Assembly: GCF_002814235.1 (NCBI RefSeq)
Contig: NZ_PHSU01000033.1
Location: forward strand, 62,001-126,000
Length of the DNA stretch: 64,000 nt
Source: Pseudomonas sp. QS1027
Lineage (GTDB): Bacteria; Pseudomonadota; Gammaproteobacteria; Pseudomonadales; Pseudomonadaceae
Direction: 5' to 3'
The notes beneath the pieces are model-generated. The model had not been told where the DNA came from. It saw nothing but the letters and a program-made list of their open reading frames with translations, and made no database searches. Each line of letters starts with the position of its first letter. The first letter of the stretch is position 1. The position numbers were made by a program, and so were the translations under genes. Below are positions 51,218 to 59,839 of the stretch, in pieces.

Positions 51218-52240
51218 ATGTCCCGCACGATCCGTTTTCACAAGTTTGGTCCGGCCGAGGTGCTCAAATGCGAAGAGCATACGGCCACCCTGCCTGCGCC
51301 GGGCGAAGTGCAGGTGCGTGTCGAGGCCATTGGCATCAGTTGGTATGACGTTCTCTGGCGGCAGAACCTGGCATCGTCCCAGGCCCGCTTGCCGGCCGGT
51401 ATCGGTCATGAAATGGCCGGTGTGGTCACCGCCATCGGCGATGGCGTCGATGACCTGGCCGTCGGCGACAAGGTCGCCAGCTTCCCGGCCCAGAGCCCCA
51501 ACGATTACCCGGTCTATGGCGAGCAGATCATCCTGCCACGCTCGGCCCTGACCCGTTATCCGGATGTGTTGACCCCGGTCGAGGCCAGCGTGCACTACAC
51601 GCCGCTGCTGATCGCCTATTTCGCCTATGTCGACCTGGCGCGGGTCAAGCCGGGGCAGTACGCCCTGGTCACCGATGCCAGCCACTGCGCCGGGCCGTCC
51701 TTCGTGCAACTGGGCAAGGCCCTGGGGGCCAAGGTGATTGCCGCGACCAAGATCCCGGAAGAGCGCGAGTACCTGTTGTCCCTGGGTGCCGACAAGGTGA
51801 TTGTCACCGAAGAGCAGGACCTGCTGATGCAGGTCAACAAGTACACCGATGGGCGCGGCGTCGACATGGTCTTCGACGGCCTTGGCGGCCCGCAGATGTC
51901 GATGCTCGGCGATGTCCTGGCGCCCCGTGGCAGCCTGGTGCTCTATGGCCTGCAAGGCGGCAACCAGACCCCGTTCCCGGCGTGTGCGGCGTTCCAGAAG
52001 AACATCCAGTTCTTCGTTCACTGCATCGGCAACTTCACCGGCAAGCCGGAACTGGGCATTGTCCAGGACCAGGCGGCGCTGCAGAGGGCCTTGCGCGATA
52101 TCAACCAGTTGACGGCCGACCGTGTGTTGCCGCCGCTGGAAATCCGTACCTTCCCGTTCGACGAGTTTATCGAGGCGCACCGTTTCATGGATGGTTGTCC
52201 GTGCCGCGGTCGGGTAGCGCTGCAAGTTGAGCCCAACTGA
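51218..52240 (+). CDS. mexS: MexS-type zinc-independent alcohol dehydrogenase/quinone oxidoreductase
   Basis: A 340-residue MDR-superfamily oxidoreductase. The N-terminal GroES-like domain begins MSRTIRFHKFGPAEVLKCEEHTA, with AGIGHEMAGVVTAIGDGVDDLAVGD; the Rossmann domain follows (YALVTDASHCAGPSFVQLGKALGAKVIAATK). The closest known homologue by residue pattern is P. aeruginosa MexS, whose loss triggers MexT-dependent mexEF-oprN expression. The ATG is preceded by GAGG. It ends before a strong intrinsic terminator. Confidence 0.93.
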   Translation: MSRTIRFHKFGPAEVLKCEEHTATLPAPGEVQVRVEAIGISWYDVLWRQNLASSQARLPAGIGHEMAGVVTAIGDGVDDLAVGDKVASFPAQSPNDYPVYGEQIILPRSALTRYPDVLTPVEASVHYTPLLIAYFAYVDLARVKPGQYALVTDASHCAGPSFVQLGKALGAKVIAATKIPEEREYLLSLGADKVIVTEEQDLLMQVNKYTDGRGVDMVFDGLGGPQMSMLGDVLAPRGSLVLYGLQGGNQTPFPACAAFQKNIQFFVHCIGNFTGKPELGIVQDQAALQRALRDINQLTADRVLPPLEIRTFPFDEFIEAHRFMDGCPCRGRVALQVEPN

Positions 52241-52267
52241 GTCGACTCAAACTGTTTGAGCCAGAAT

Positions 52268-52302
52268 AAACCCCGTGTCGTCAGGCGATATGGGGTTTTT
52301 TT
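52268..52302 (+). terminator. Intrinsic terminator after mexS
   Basis: AACCCC and GGGGTT pair across a 17-base loop containing GTCG..CGAT, followed by a run of T residues. It lies 28 bases past the mexS stop and isolates it from the following group. Confidence 0.8.
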
Positions 52303-52866
52303 ATGGCTGTTCTGAAATATATTTTAACAACTTTTCCGGGCTTTTTCTCACGCCCAGGCCTGTCATCAACTGAACCGGTTTTTTGCCAGATTCTGTATCT
52401 GTTAATCGCCGGGTAAGTGCTGATAATTGAACCGTCACTTACAGCTCAAGGAATGAGTTATGGTTCAATATCAGCCGCTTTATCAGGGTCCTGTTGTTTT
52501 CCGAAGTTTCAGTTCGGGGCCGCCTGGATACACTGCCTGGAATATCTTGTCTTCAGGGAAGTGGGCGAAAACCGCCCCCTTATGTCGTTAATCTCTTGCG
52601 GGTAGTTGATAGTTGTAGGTCGCCGTAAGAATCTTCCTAAGATATTGTTATTGGCACGCAGACTCCCAACGCTAACTGGCAATCAGTGACGTCGGTCATG
52701 CTCGAAAGCTCTTGCTGTGGGTGTTTCAGACCTGTGCAATACTTCGGGTGTTGTCTGTCCGCAATCAGGGTTACAGGGGCAGGCAATCTTCCGTCTGATC
52801 CGGCCACTGCCGGTAATGAGAGCGCTGTTTGCCCGACACTGAACTCAAACCAGGTGTATAAAGGCT
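52303..52866 (+). other. AT-rich spacer carrying a short ORF
   Basis: A 564-base stretch with lower GC than the flanking genes. It contains one short ORF with a strong ribosome-binding site (separate entry), a GATAAT that could serve as a -10 around 52432, and no other feature I can support. A Cys-rich reading frame around 52686-52883 lacks a ribosome-binding site and is not called. Confidence 0.5.
52460..52591 (+). CDS. Possible 43-residue peptide, candidate precursor peptide
   Basis: A short ORF whose ATG has AAGGA 7 bases upstream, a near-ideal ribosome-binding site. The peptide is rich in aromatic residues (Tyr4, Tyr8, Phe14, Phe17, Tyr24, Trp27, Trp35) and ends GKWAKTAPLCR with a penultimate Cys. 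It has no membrane helix and no cleavable Sec signal. It lies 275 bases before a PP-loop ATPase gene. Short aromatic or Cys-ended peptides near ATP-using enzymes are typical of modified peptide systems, but nothing here proves that. Chance ORF is the alternative. Confidence 0.45.
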   Translation: MVQYQPLYQGPVVFRSFSSGPPGYTAWNILSSGKWAKTAPLCR

Positions 52867-54366
52867 ATGAGCTCCATTCATGAGCAGGCAATGAATTATG
52901 TTTATCAGCAGGTGTTGCAGCGTCTGATGAGTTATTTCACGCGCGCTGAACGTATTGCACTGCAGTTGTTGATTCAACGTCTGATCGTAGCGGCGGGCGG
53001 TATCGAGCGTATTGGTGAATTCAAGGTCATGGTGGCCCACGGCGGCGGCAAGGACAGCAGCTATACACTGGCGTTCTTGCGGGCGGCGCAATTGAGTATT
53101 GCCGGACGTTCGCCGGCCACCTTCAACCTGCGGGTCGCCACGTTGCGCCATGCCGGTGTGACGGCCACGGTCATGCACAATATCCATCGTAGTTACAGTG
53201 CCTTGTTTGTCTATGACGATCCCCGGGTCGAGTTGTTGATGGTGGATAACAAACATGTCCGACCGTTCAATCATCGCCTGCCGATGTCGGAACTCAATCG
53301 CGATATCAACCGCCGCAACCTGCTGATGAGCGGCCACCTGACGGCGGGTGATGGGCGCGCGACCTTCTGCAATGGCTGCTATCTGTCCATGGCCGATTTC
53401 TACGAGCGCTCCAGCGCTTGGGACAAAGGTGTCGATGCCCTGGTCAGCGGCGAGTCGCCCCGTGAGCAGAAGCAGTACATGACCTGGCTGTTGCGGGCCA
53501 CCGAGAAGCCGGAACGGACCTGGGTCGGAGGGCGGGCGCTGGAGTTCGACGAGGCGGTGAAAACCTGCCACGACCTCGGCCTGGATTACTACCGGGAGTT
53601 GTATGGCGAGGCCCTGGTTGAGCCCGAGGGCCCGGCCATCAGTCGGTCCAGTCGGAGCGCGGCGCCGATGCTGGTCAGCGTCTATGACCTGGTCGGCCGC
53701 GACCTCGAGGAGCGCTGGCCGCTGCTGACCGAGTTTCTCGGCTTCCAGTTCGATGACCTGGCATTCCACTTCAGCGAGTCCGATTGCGCCAATCCCTTGC
53801 TGATGGCGCATATGCGCGGTTTGCAGGCGCAGTACGTGCGGGATTTGAGCTACGAGGGCGGCATTGGCGAGTACCTGCAACTGGCCGCCGCGATGATGCG
53901 CCGCAAGCGCATGCCGGCGCGGTTGGTGGAGCAGGCCATGGCTGCCTATGACAGCGACGAGAAGATCCTCGATCGACGGGCACTGGCCAGTGCCTATGCG
54001 CAGGAGGCCTTTGGCCTGAGCGAAGTGCAACTGACGTGTTTGTTGTTCGCACCCTTCGTCAACCGTGGCCACGGGCTCGAGCAGTTCCTGCGCAGTTGCC
54101 ACCCCGGCATGCTGGTGGCACTGCCGGACTTGCACAAGGCGCTGTCGGGGCAGGGGGTGCCCGAGCAGATCTGGCAATGGCTGAGCGAAGTCAGCGGCCT
54201 GACCCCGACCTTGCTCGGTGATCTCTACACCAGGGCCCAGGTGGACTTTTCCGGGGTCAGCTCGCTGATTGCCCGGGTTCGCGCCAGCGACCCGGACAAG
54301 CACCGCATCGACATCGTCAATCCCGACAACGGTGAAGTGTTCAAAGAAGTCTTGTCGGGACGTTAA
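52867..54366 (+). CDS. PP-loop ATPase of unknown function
   Basis: A 499-residue protein. The N-terminal PP-loop motif AHGGGKDSSYTLAFL (Gly59-Ser64 region) marks an ATP-pyrophosphatase that adenylates a substrate for thiolation or amidation. A Cys pair in TFCNGCYLS (Cys168, Cys171) and Asp306-Cys307 in FSESDCANPLL could bind metal or sulfur. The C-terminal half is helical. It is not TtcA, TilS, ThiI or QueC by overall architecture, though it shares their core. The gene is just upstream of the MocR-like gene on the same strand (12 bases between stop and TTG), so they form an operon. Substrate unknown. Confidence 0.75.
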   Translation: MSSIHEQAMNYVYQQVLQRLMSYFTRAERIALQLLIQRLIVAAGGIERIGEFKVMVAHGGGKDSSYTLAFLRAAQLSIAGRSPATFNLRVATLRHAGVTATVMHNIHRSYSALFVYDDPRVELLMVDNKHVRPFNHRLPMSELNRDINRRNLLMSGHLTAGDGRATFCNGCYLSMADFYERSSAWDKGVDALVSGESPREQKQYMTWLLRATEKPERTWVGGRALEFDEAVKTCHDLGLDYYRELYGEALVEPEGPAISRSSRSAAPMLVSVYDLVGRDLEERWPLLTEFLGFQFDDLAFHFSESDCANPLLMAHMRGLQAQYVRDLSYEGGIGEYLQLAAAMMRRKRMPARLVEQAMAAYDSDEKILDRRALASAYAQEAFGLSEVQLTCLLFAPFVNRGHGLEQFLRSCHPGMLVALPDLHKALSGQGVPEQIWQWLSEVSGLTPTLLGDLYTRAQVDFSGVSSLIARVRASDPDKHRIDIVNPDNGEVFKEVLSGR

Positions 54367-54378
54367 AAAGGATTGGTA

Positions 54379-55851
54379 TTGATAGTTTCAGACACTCCCC
54401 AGCCGGGTGCGGATTCGTCCGTACCCCAGGACATGACTCAACCGTTACCTGACAAGGGACGTAAACACTCGGACTTCGCCTACCAGGCGGTCTACCGTTA
54501 TCTGGTCAGCCTGATCAGCGAAGTCGAGACCGATGCCCGGGTCAAGCTGCCGTCCCTGCGTCAGTTGGCCGAGCGCCTGAATGTTTCGATTTCGACCATC
54601 CAGTACGCCTATTCCCTCCTGGAAAAGGAGGGCCGGGTGTACTCGCTCGCCAAGTCGGGTTATTACGCGCTACCGGTCTCCGGGGCTTCGTTTGTCAGTG
54701 GCAGCGCCGATGTGCTGGAGCGCCTGTATGTGCACTCGCGACGACCCGGTACCCTGGTGTTGAGCAGCGATGAACCGGCGTTGCTGCTGTCGCTGGACAA
54801 TCCGCTGTTGTTGCTCGAACGCGAACTGGTGCGTCAGTACCCGCGCCAGCAGGCGCCGCAGTTCCAGCCGTTTGGCGAGCTGGAGCTGCGCACCGCCCTG
54901 GCCGTGCGCTACACCACCTCGGCCCAGCGCTATTGGCATGCCGATGATGTCTATATCGGCGCGGACCTGCGCAGCGTGCTGGAAACCCTGATGGCCGCGC
55001 TGAGCCTGAAACAGGCCACGGTGCTGGTGGAGTCGCCCTGCGATTGGGTGATCCTGCGACTGTTGCAGGCGGGCGGGGTCAATATCGTCGAGCTGCCGCT
55101 GCTGGATGACGGTGGCTTTGACCTGATGGCCCTGGAGCACTTGCTGCAGACCCAGCCGGTCAAGCTGTTGCTGATGTCTTCCGGGCTCAGTGTGCCCCGT
55201 GGCAGCCTGATGCCTCTGGCGCAGCGCGAGCACCTGGCGCGGTTGCTGGAGCATTTCGGCGTCTGGTTGCTGGAAAACGACAGCCATGGCGAGTTCGCCT
55301 TCGAGCCTGGCGGCCCGCGGATGCGCGACCTGGTGGACCCGGATCGCCTGCTGGTGTTCGCCAGCTTCGAGCGGATCATGGGGGCCGAGGCGCCTTTCGG
55401 CTACCTGCTGTCCCGGCACCTGGGGGCGGAATTGCAGCGGCATTTCCTGTTGCGTTCGTTCCGCATGTCGCCGACCCGGCAGAAGGCGATTGCCCGGCTC
55501 TACAGCAGCGGTCGGATTGATCAGCACCTGGCGACCTTGCGCCGTTTATTGCAGGAGCGCATGGCGCATATGAGCGGCCTGCTGCGCGAGCGTCTGGCCG
55601 ACAGCCTGGTGTTCGTGCCGCCGCAGGGCGGGGCGACGGTCTGGGCACAGGCGACCCGGTCGGTGGACATGCGCAAGGTGTTCGAGCGACTGCTGGAGCA
55701 GAAGATCGTTATCGCCCCCGGCGAGTTGTTCAGCCTGTATGGCCTGCATCAGCAGCACCTGCGCCTGTGCAGCACCGCCAATGGCCATCGTCACCTGGAC
55801 CAGGCCCTGGGTGTGCTGGCCGATGCCCTGCGCCTGGAACAGCTCGACTGA
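54379..55851 (+). CDS. MocR-like regulator with a non-canonical aminotransferase domain
   Basis: A 490-residue GntR/MocR protein. The winged-helix segment is LPSLRQLAERLNVSISTIQYAYSLLEKEGRVY. The aminotransferase-fold domain is full length (ENDSHGEF, YLLSRHLGAELQRHF, SFRMSPTRQKAIARLY). At the position of the PLP-binding Lys (usual SFSKTL) the sequence is SFERIM, with Arg332 in place of Lys, so Schiff-base chemistry is likely lost. TTG is chosen as start because AAGGA precedes it by 6 bases; ATG 18 codons later has no ribosome-binding site. It likely controls its own operon with the PP-loop gene. Confidence 0.85.
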   Translation: MIVSDTPQPGADSSVPQDMTQPLPDKGRKHSDFAYQAVYRYLVSLISEVETDARVKLPSLRQLAERLNVSISTIQYAYSLLEKEGRVYSLAKSGYYALPVSGASFVSGSADVLERLYVHSRRPGTLVLSSDEPALLLSLDNPLLLLERELVRQYPRQQAPQFQPFGELELRTALAVRYTTSAQRYWHADDVYIGADLRSVLETLMAALSLKQATVLVESPCDWVILRLLQAGGVNIVELPLLDDGGFDLMALEHLLQTQPVKLLLMSSGLSVPRGSLMPLAQREHLARLLEHFGVWLLENDSHGEFAFEPGGPRMRDLVDPDRLLVFASFERIMGAEAPFGYLLSRHLGAELQRHFLLRSFRMSPTRQKAIARLYSSGRIDQHLATLRRLLQERMAHMSGLLRERLADSLVFVPPQGGATVWAQATRSVDMRKVFERLLEQKIVIAPGELFSLYGLHQQHLRLCSTANGHRHLDQALGVLADALRLEQLD

Positions 55852-55943
55852 AGCGCCCTTTGTCCGTTTGTATTTGCCAGGGGCGGGAGGGCCTGTTATC
55901 TGTATGCATAACCAGCATTCGATAACCGTGGTCCTTCCTGCCT

Positions 55944-57593
55944 GTGACAACCCAGCCCCTCGACGATCCGTTCTACTACCTGAACAACTTCCAGCAAGTG
56001 CTCGACTGGCTGGCCGCGCGTTATGCCGACCTGCTGGACGTGCAGGAACAGGCCTTCATCGACGATTTCTCCCGTTTGCCCAAGGCTTCCCGGGCCTTGC
56101 TGGTCAGAATGGTGATGCGCAAGGGCGGGCACTTTCGCGCCGGCAAGCTGAACTATGCCGAAATCGGCGACCCCGAGCAGGCGGCGCTGCCGTTGCTGGC
56201 CCTGGGCTGGGTGCGCGATGACGCGCCGCTGAGCCTGGCGCAGTTGTTTACGGTCCTGCAAAAGGCCGAGGTGCTGAGCAGTTTCAAGGCCGATATCACC
56301 CAGCCCAGGGCCAACAAGCCCGAGCTGTATGCGGAGCTGGCCCTGTGCTTCGACGAGAGCCGGTCGTTTGCCCAATGGTGCCCGAGCATTCCCGAACCGC
56401 TTTACAGCCTGCAGGTGATGCCTCTGTGCGACCGCCTGCGGCTGATGTTTTTCGGCAACCTGTATCAGGACTGGTCCGAGTTCGTGCTGGCGGACCTGGG
56501 CATCTTCACCTATGAAAAGGTCGAGCTCCACGCATCGTCCCGCGGTCTGCGCAGCCGCGCCGACCTCGACGGCTACCTGCATCTGCAGGCGGCTCGCGAA
56601 GCCCTTGAGGCTGGCGAGGAACCTGGCCTGATACACCAGCACGTCAACCGTTTGGATACCGACAACCCCTGGCTGGAACGGCGTCGGGGCAAATTGCTGT
56701 TCCAGATCGGACAGCAGAGCGAGCGCTTGCAGGACTGGCCCGGCGCACTGGCGATCTATAGCGGCTGCAGCCACCCGCCAGCGCGCCAGCGGCGTATCCG
56801 CGTGCTCGAACGCCTGGGCGAATTCCAGCTGGCCCTGGACCTGGCGTTGCAGGCGCAGGACGCGCCCCACAGCGCCGAAGAACAACAGCATCTGCTGCGT
56901 ATCCTGCCCCGGCTGCGGCGCAAGCTCGGGTTGCCGGCGATTGCCCCGACAGCACCGGTGGCGATTACCCGATTGGACCTGATGCTGGTCAATGATCCGG
57001 CCCTGTCCGTCGAGGAGGGCGTCGCCCGGCACCTGCACGAACCGCAGGCCCCGGTGCACTACGTGGAAAACACCCTGATCAATTCGCTGTTCGGCCTGTT
57101 GTGCTGGCCGGCGATCTTCGCGCCGCTGCCGGGGGCGTTTTTCCACCCGTTCCAGAGCGGTCCGGCGGACCTGCATGACGAAGATTTCCACGCTCGCCGC
57201 GCCGAGCTGTTCACCGAGTGCCTGGGGCAACTGCGGGACGGTCGTTACCAGGACAGCATCCGCGCCACCTTCAATGCCAAATGGGGCCTGCAATCGCCCT
57301 TCGTGTTCTGGAATATCCTGACCCCGGAGCTATTGGAGCAGGCCCTCGTCTGCCTGCCCGCGGAACATCTGCAACACTGGTTCGAGCGCCTGCTGCTGGA
57401 TATCCGCGCCAACCGCGCCGGCATGCCCGACCTGATCCAGTTCTGGCCGGCCGATAAACGCTACCGGATGATCGAAGTCAAAGGCCCCGGTGACCGTTTG
57501 CAGGACAACCAGCTGCGCTGGCTGGAGTTCTGTCGCCAGCACCAGATGCCGATTGCCGTCTGCTATGTGCAATGGGCAGTGGAGGCACCTTGA
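55944..57593 (+). CDS. FAN1-type VRR-NUC nuclease
   Basis: A 549-residue structure-specific nuclease of the FAN1 family. The N-terminal helical region (PFYYLNNFQQVLDWLAARYADLL...) and TPR-like middle precede a C-terminal VRR-NUC domain with RAGMPDLIQFW (Asp496) and MIEVKGPGDRLQDNQLRW (Glu511, Lys513), the PD-(D/E)xK catalytic set. FAN1 resects interstrand crosslinks. Start is a GTG (VTTQPLDD) at the natural N-terminus of relatives. It overlaps the next helicase gene by 4 bases (TTGA), so the two are a coupled pair. Confidence 0.92.
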   Translation: MTTQPLDDPFYYLNNFQQVLDWLAARYADLLDVQEQAFIDDFSRLPKASRALLVRMVMRKGGHFRAGKLNYAEIGDPEQAALPLLALGWVRDDAPLSLAQLFTVLQKAEVLSSFKADITQPRANKPELYAELALCFDESRSFAQWCPSIPEPLYSLQVMPLCDRLRLMFFGNLYQDWSEFVLADLGIFTYEKVELHASSRGLRSRADLDGYLHLQAAREALEAGEEPGLIHQHVNRLDTDNPWLERRRGKLLFQIGQQSERLQDWPGALAIYSGCSHPPARQRRIRVLERLGEFQLALDLALQAQDAPHSAEEQQHLLRILPRLRRKLGLPAIAPTAPVAITRLDLMLVNDPALSVEEGVARHLHEPQAPVHYVENTLINSLFGLLCWPAIFAPLPGAFFHPFQSGPADLHDEDFHARRAELFTECLGQLRDGRYQDSIRATFNAKWGLQSPFVFWNILTPELLEQALVCLPAEHLQHWFERLLLDIRANRAGMPDLIQFWPADKRYRMIEVKGPGDRLQDNQLRWLEFCRQHQMPIAVCYVQWAVEAP

Positions 57594-59839
57594 CCTACCG
57601 CGTTGCCGTGCGCGCCTTGTGCGAGTTCACCGCCAAGGTCGGCGACCTGGACCTGCGCTTCACGCCGTCGCCGACGGCCCAGGAGGGCATGCTCGGTCAT
57701 CGCACCGTGGCTTCGCGGCGTGCCGAGGGCTACCAGGCGGAACTGCCGGTGGAAGGGTATTACCGTCACCTCAAGGTCCAGGGCCGGGCAGATGGTTATG
57801 ACCCGGGGCAAAACCTGCTGGAGGAAATCAAGACCTATCGCGGTGACCTTGCCGCGCAGCCGGCCAACCATCGGCAACTGCACTGGGCCCAGGCCCGGAT
57901 CTACGCCTGGCTGGTCTGCCAGCAGTTGCAACTGGCGGAAATGAACCTGGCATTGGTCTACTTCGATATCGTCAGCGAAAAGGAAACCGTGCTGCGGGAA
58001 ACCTGGAGCGCCGCGCAGCTTGAGGCTTTTTTTGCGCAGCAGTGCGAACGTTTCCTCCACTGGGCCGAGCAGGAGGCCGGCCATCGCCAGGCCCGCGACC
58101 AGGCGGCCCGGGACCTGATTTTTCCCCACGACGATTTTCGTCCCGGCCAACGGACCCTGGCAGAGACAGTGTACAAGGCCGTCAGCACCGGTCGCTGCCT
58201 GATGGCCCAGGCGCCGACGGGGATTGGCAAGACCCTCGGCACCTTGTTCCCGATGCTCAAGGCCCTGGCTCCGCAGCAACTGGACAAGGTGTTTTTCCTC
58301 ACCGCCAAGACGCCGGGCCGTCAGTTGGCCCTGGATGCGGCGCAGGTCCTCCATGAGCGTTCGCCCACGTTGCCGTTGCGGGTGTTGGAACTGGTGGCCC
58401 GGGACAAAGCCTGCGAACACCTGGACAAGGCCTGTCACGGCGAGTCCTGCCCCTTGGCCCGGGGCTTTTACGATCGCCTGCCCGCGGCGAGACAGGCCGC
58501 GGTCGGCGTGCCCTTGCTCAACCAGCAGGCGCTGCGAAGCGTCGCCCTGGCCCATGACATCTGCCCCTATTACCTGAGCCAGGAAATGGCCCGTTGGAGC
58601 GATTGGGTGGTCGCCGACTACAACTACTACTTCGACTTCAGTGCGCTGCTGTTCGGCCTGGCCCAGGCCAATCAATGGCGGGTGGCGACGCTGGTGGACG
58701 AAGCCCACAACCTGGTGGAACGCGGGCGGCAGATGTACAGCGCCAGCCTCGATCAGCAGGTCCTGAGCAGTGTCCGGCGCAACATCCCAGAAGCTTTGAA
58801 AAAGTCGTTCCAGCGCTTGAACCGTGAGTGGAACGCTTTGCACAAGGAGCAGGTCGGCCTTTATCAGGCCTATGGGCAGGCGCCCGCCAAGCTGCTGAAC
58901 GCCATTGGCTTGTGCGTGTCGGCCATCGGCGACTACCTCAATGAACACCCGCAAGGCGTCGATGGCGAGCTCCAGGGCTTCTATTTCGAGCTGCTGCAGT
59001 TTTCCCGGGTGGGGGAGCTGTTCGACGAGCATTACCTGTTCGATATCAGCCTGCGCGAGAACGGCCAGCGCCGCAGTTCGCAACTGTGCCTGCGCAATGT
59101 GGTGCCGGCCGGCTTCCTCCGTCCGCGACTGACAGCGTCCCGCAGCAGCGTGCTGTTTTCCGCGACCCTGAGCCCCCGGCACTACTACACCGACCTGCTG
59201 GGCCTGCCGGCGGACACCGCGTGGATCGATGTCGAATCGCCGTTCAAGCGCGAGCAGCTGGACCTGCGGATCATCAGCCAGATCTCCACCCGCTACGTCC
59301 ATCGCCAGGCTTCACTGGTACCCATTGTCGAACTGATGGCCGATCAGTTCGCCGGGCGTCCCGGCAACTACCTGGCCTTCTTCAGCAGCTTCGACTATCT
59401 GCAGCAGGTGGCACAGCTATTGGCCGAGACCCATCCGCAGATCCCGCTCTGGCTGCAATCGCGACGCATGGAGGAAAGCCAGCGCCAGGCCTTTCTCGAA
59501 CAGTTCACCGAACACAGCCAGGGCATTGGCTTTGCGGTCCTCGGCGGGGCCTTTGGCGAGGGTATCGACTTGCCCGGTCAGCGACTGATCGGCGCGTTTA
59601 TCGCGACCCTGGGGTTGCCGCAACTGAACCCGGTCAATGAGCAGATCAAGCAGCGCATGGCCGTGCTATTCGGCGCGGGATACGACTACACCTACCTGTA
59701 CCCGGGTGTGCAGAAAGTCGTGCAGGCGGCCGGGCGGGTGATTCGCAGCGAACAGGATCGCGGCGTGGTGATGCTGATCGACGATCGTTTTGCCGAGGCC
59801 AAGGTCCGGCAGTTATTGCCGCGTTGGTGGCAGGCCTGA
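57590..59839 (+). CDS. XPD/DinG-like Fe-S helicase with N-terminal nuclease-like domain
   Basis: A 749-residue SF2 helicase. N-terminal residues about 1-100 hold a PD-(D/E)xK-like segment (GRADGYD, LLEEIKTYRG: Asp68, Glu79, Lys81). The helicase core has Walker A APTGIGKT (208-215), DEAH box VDEAHN (370-373), and the cluster Cys residues in DKACEHLDKACHGESCPL and DICPYYLS. C-terminal QAAGRVIRSEQD completes motif VI. TTG start is chosen because GGAGG precedes it by 5 bases and it overlaps the FAN1 stop. The coupled FAN1 gene suggests a joint role in DNA crosslink or replication-fork repair. Confidence 0.88.
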   Translation: MTYRVAVRALCEFTAKVGDLDLRFTPSPTAQEGMLGHRTVASRRAEGYQAELPVEGYYRHLKVQGRADGYDPGQNLLEEIKTYRGDLAAQPANHRQLHWAQARIYAWLVCQQLQLAEMNLALVYFDIVSEKETVLRETWSAAQLEAFFAQQCERFLHWAEQEAGHRQARDQAARDLIFPHDDFRPGQRTLAETVYKAVSTGRCLMAQAPTGIGKTLGTLFPMLKALAPQQLDKVFFLTAKTPGRQLALDAAQVLHERSPTLPLRVLELVARDKACEHLDKACHGESCPLARGFYDRLPAARQAAVGVPLLNQQALRSVALAHDICPYYLSQEMARWSDWVVADYNYYFDFSALLFGLAQANQWRVATLVDEAHNLVERGRQMYSASLDQQVLSSVRRNIPEALKKSFQRLNREWNALHKEQVGLYQAYGQAPAKLLNAIGLCVSAIGDYLNEHPQGVDGELQGFYFELLQFSRVGELFDEHYLFDISLRENGQRRSSQLCLRNVVPAGFLRPRLTASRSSVLFSATLSPRHYYTDLLGLPADTAWIDVESPFKREQLDLRIISQISTRYVHRQASLVPIVELMADQFAGRPGNYLAFFSSFDYLQQVAQLLAETHPQIPLWLQSRRMEESQRQAFLEQFTEHSQGIGFAVLGGAFGEGIDLPGQRLIGAFIATLGLPQLNPVNEQIKQRMAVLFGAGYDYTYLYPGVQKVVQAAGRVIRSEQDRGVVMLIDDRFAEAKVRQLLPRWWQA

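Noticed and set aside
52640..52665. Sigma-54 promoter (TTGGCACGC) before the PP-loop gene
   Set aside because: The -24-like half is present but no TTGC-type -12 element follows at the right spacing.
52686..52883. Cys-rich short frame before the PP-loop gene
   Set aside because: No ribosome-binding site near its GTG or ATG, and it overlaps the real downstream start; the 43-codon frame upstream is better supported.
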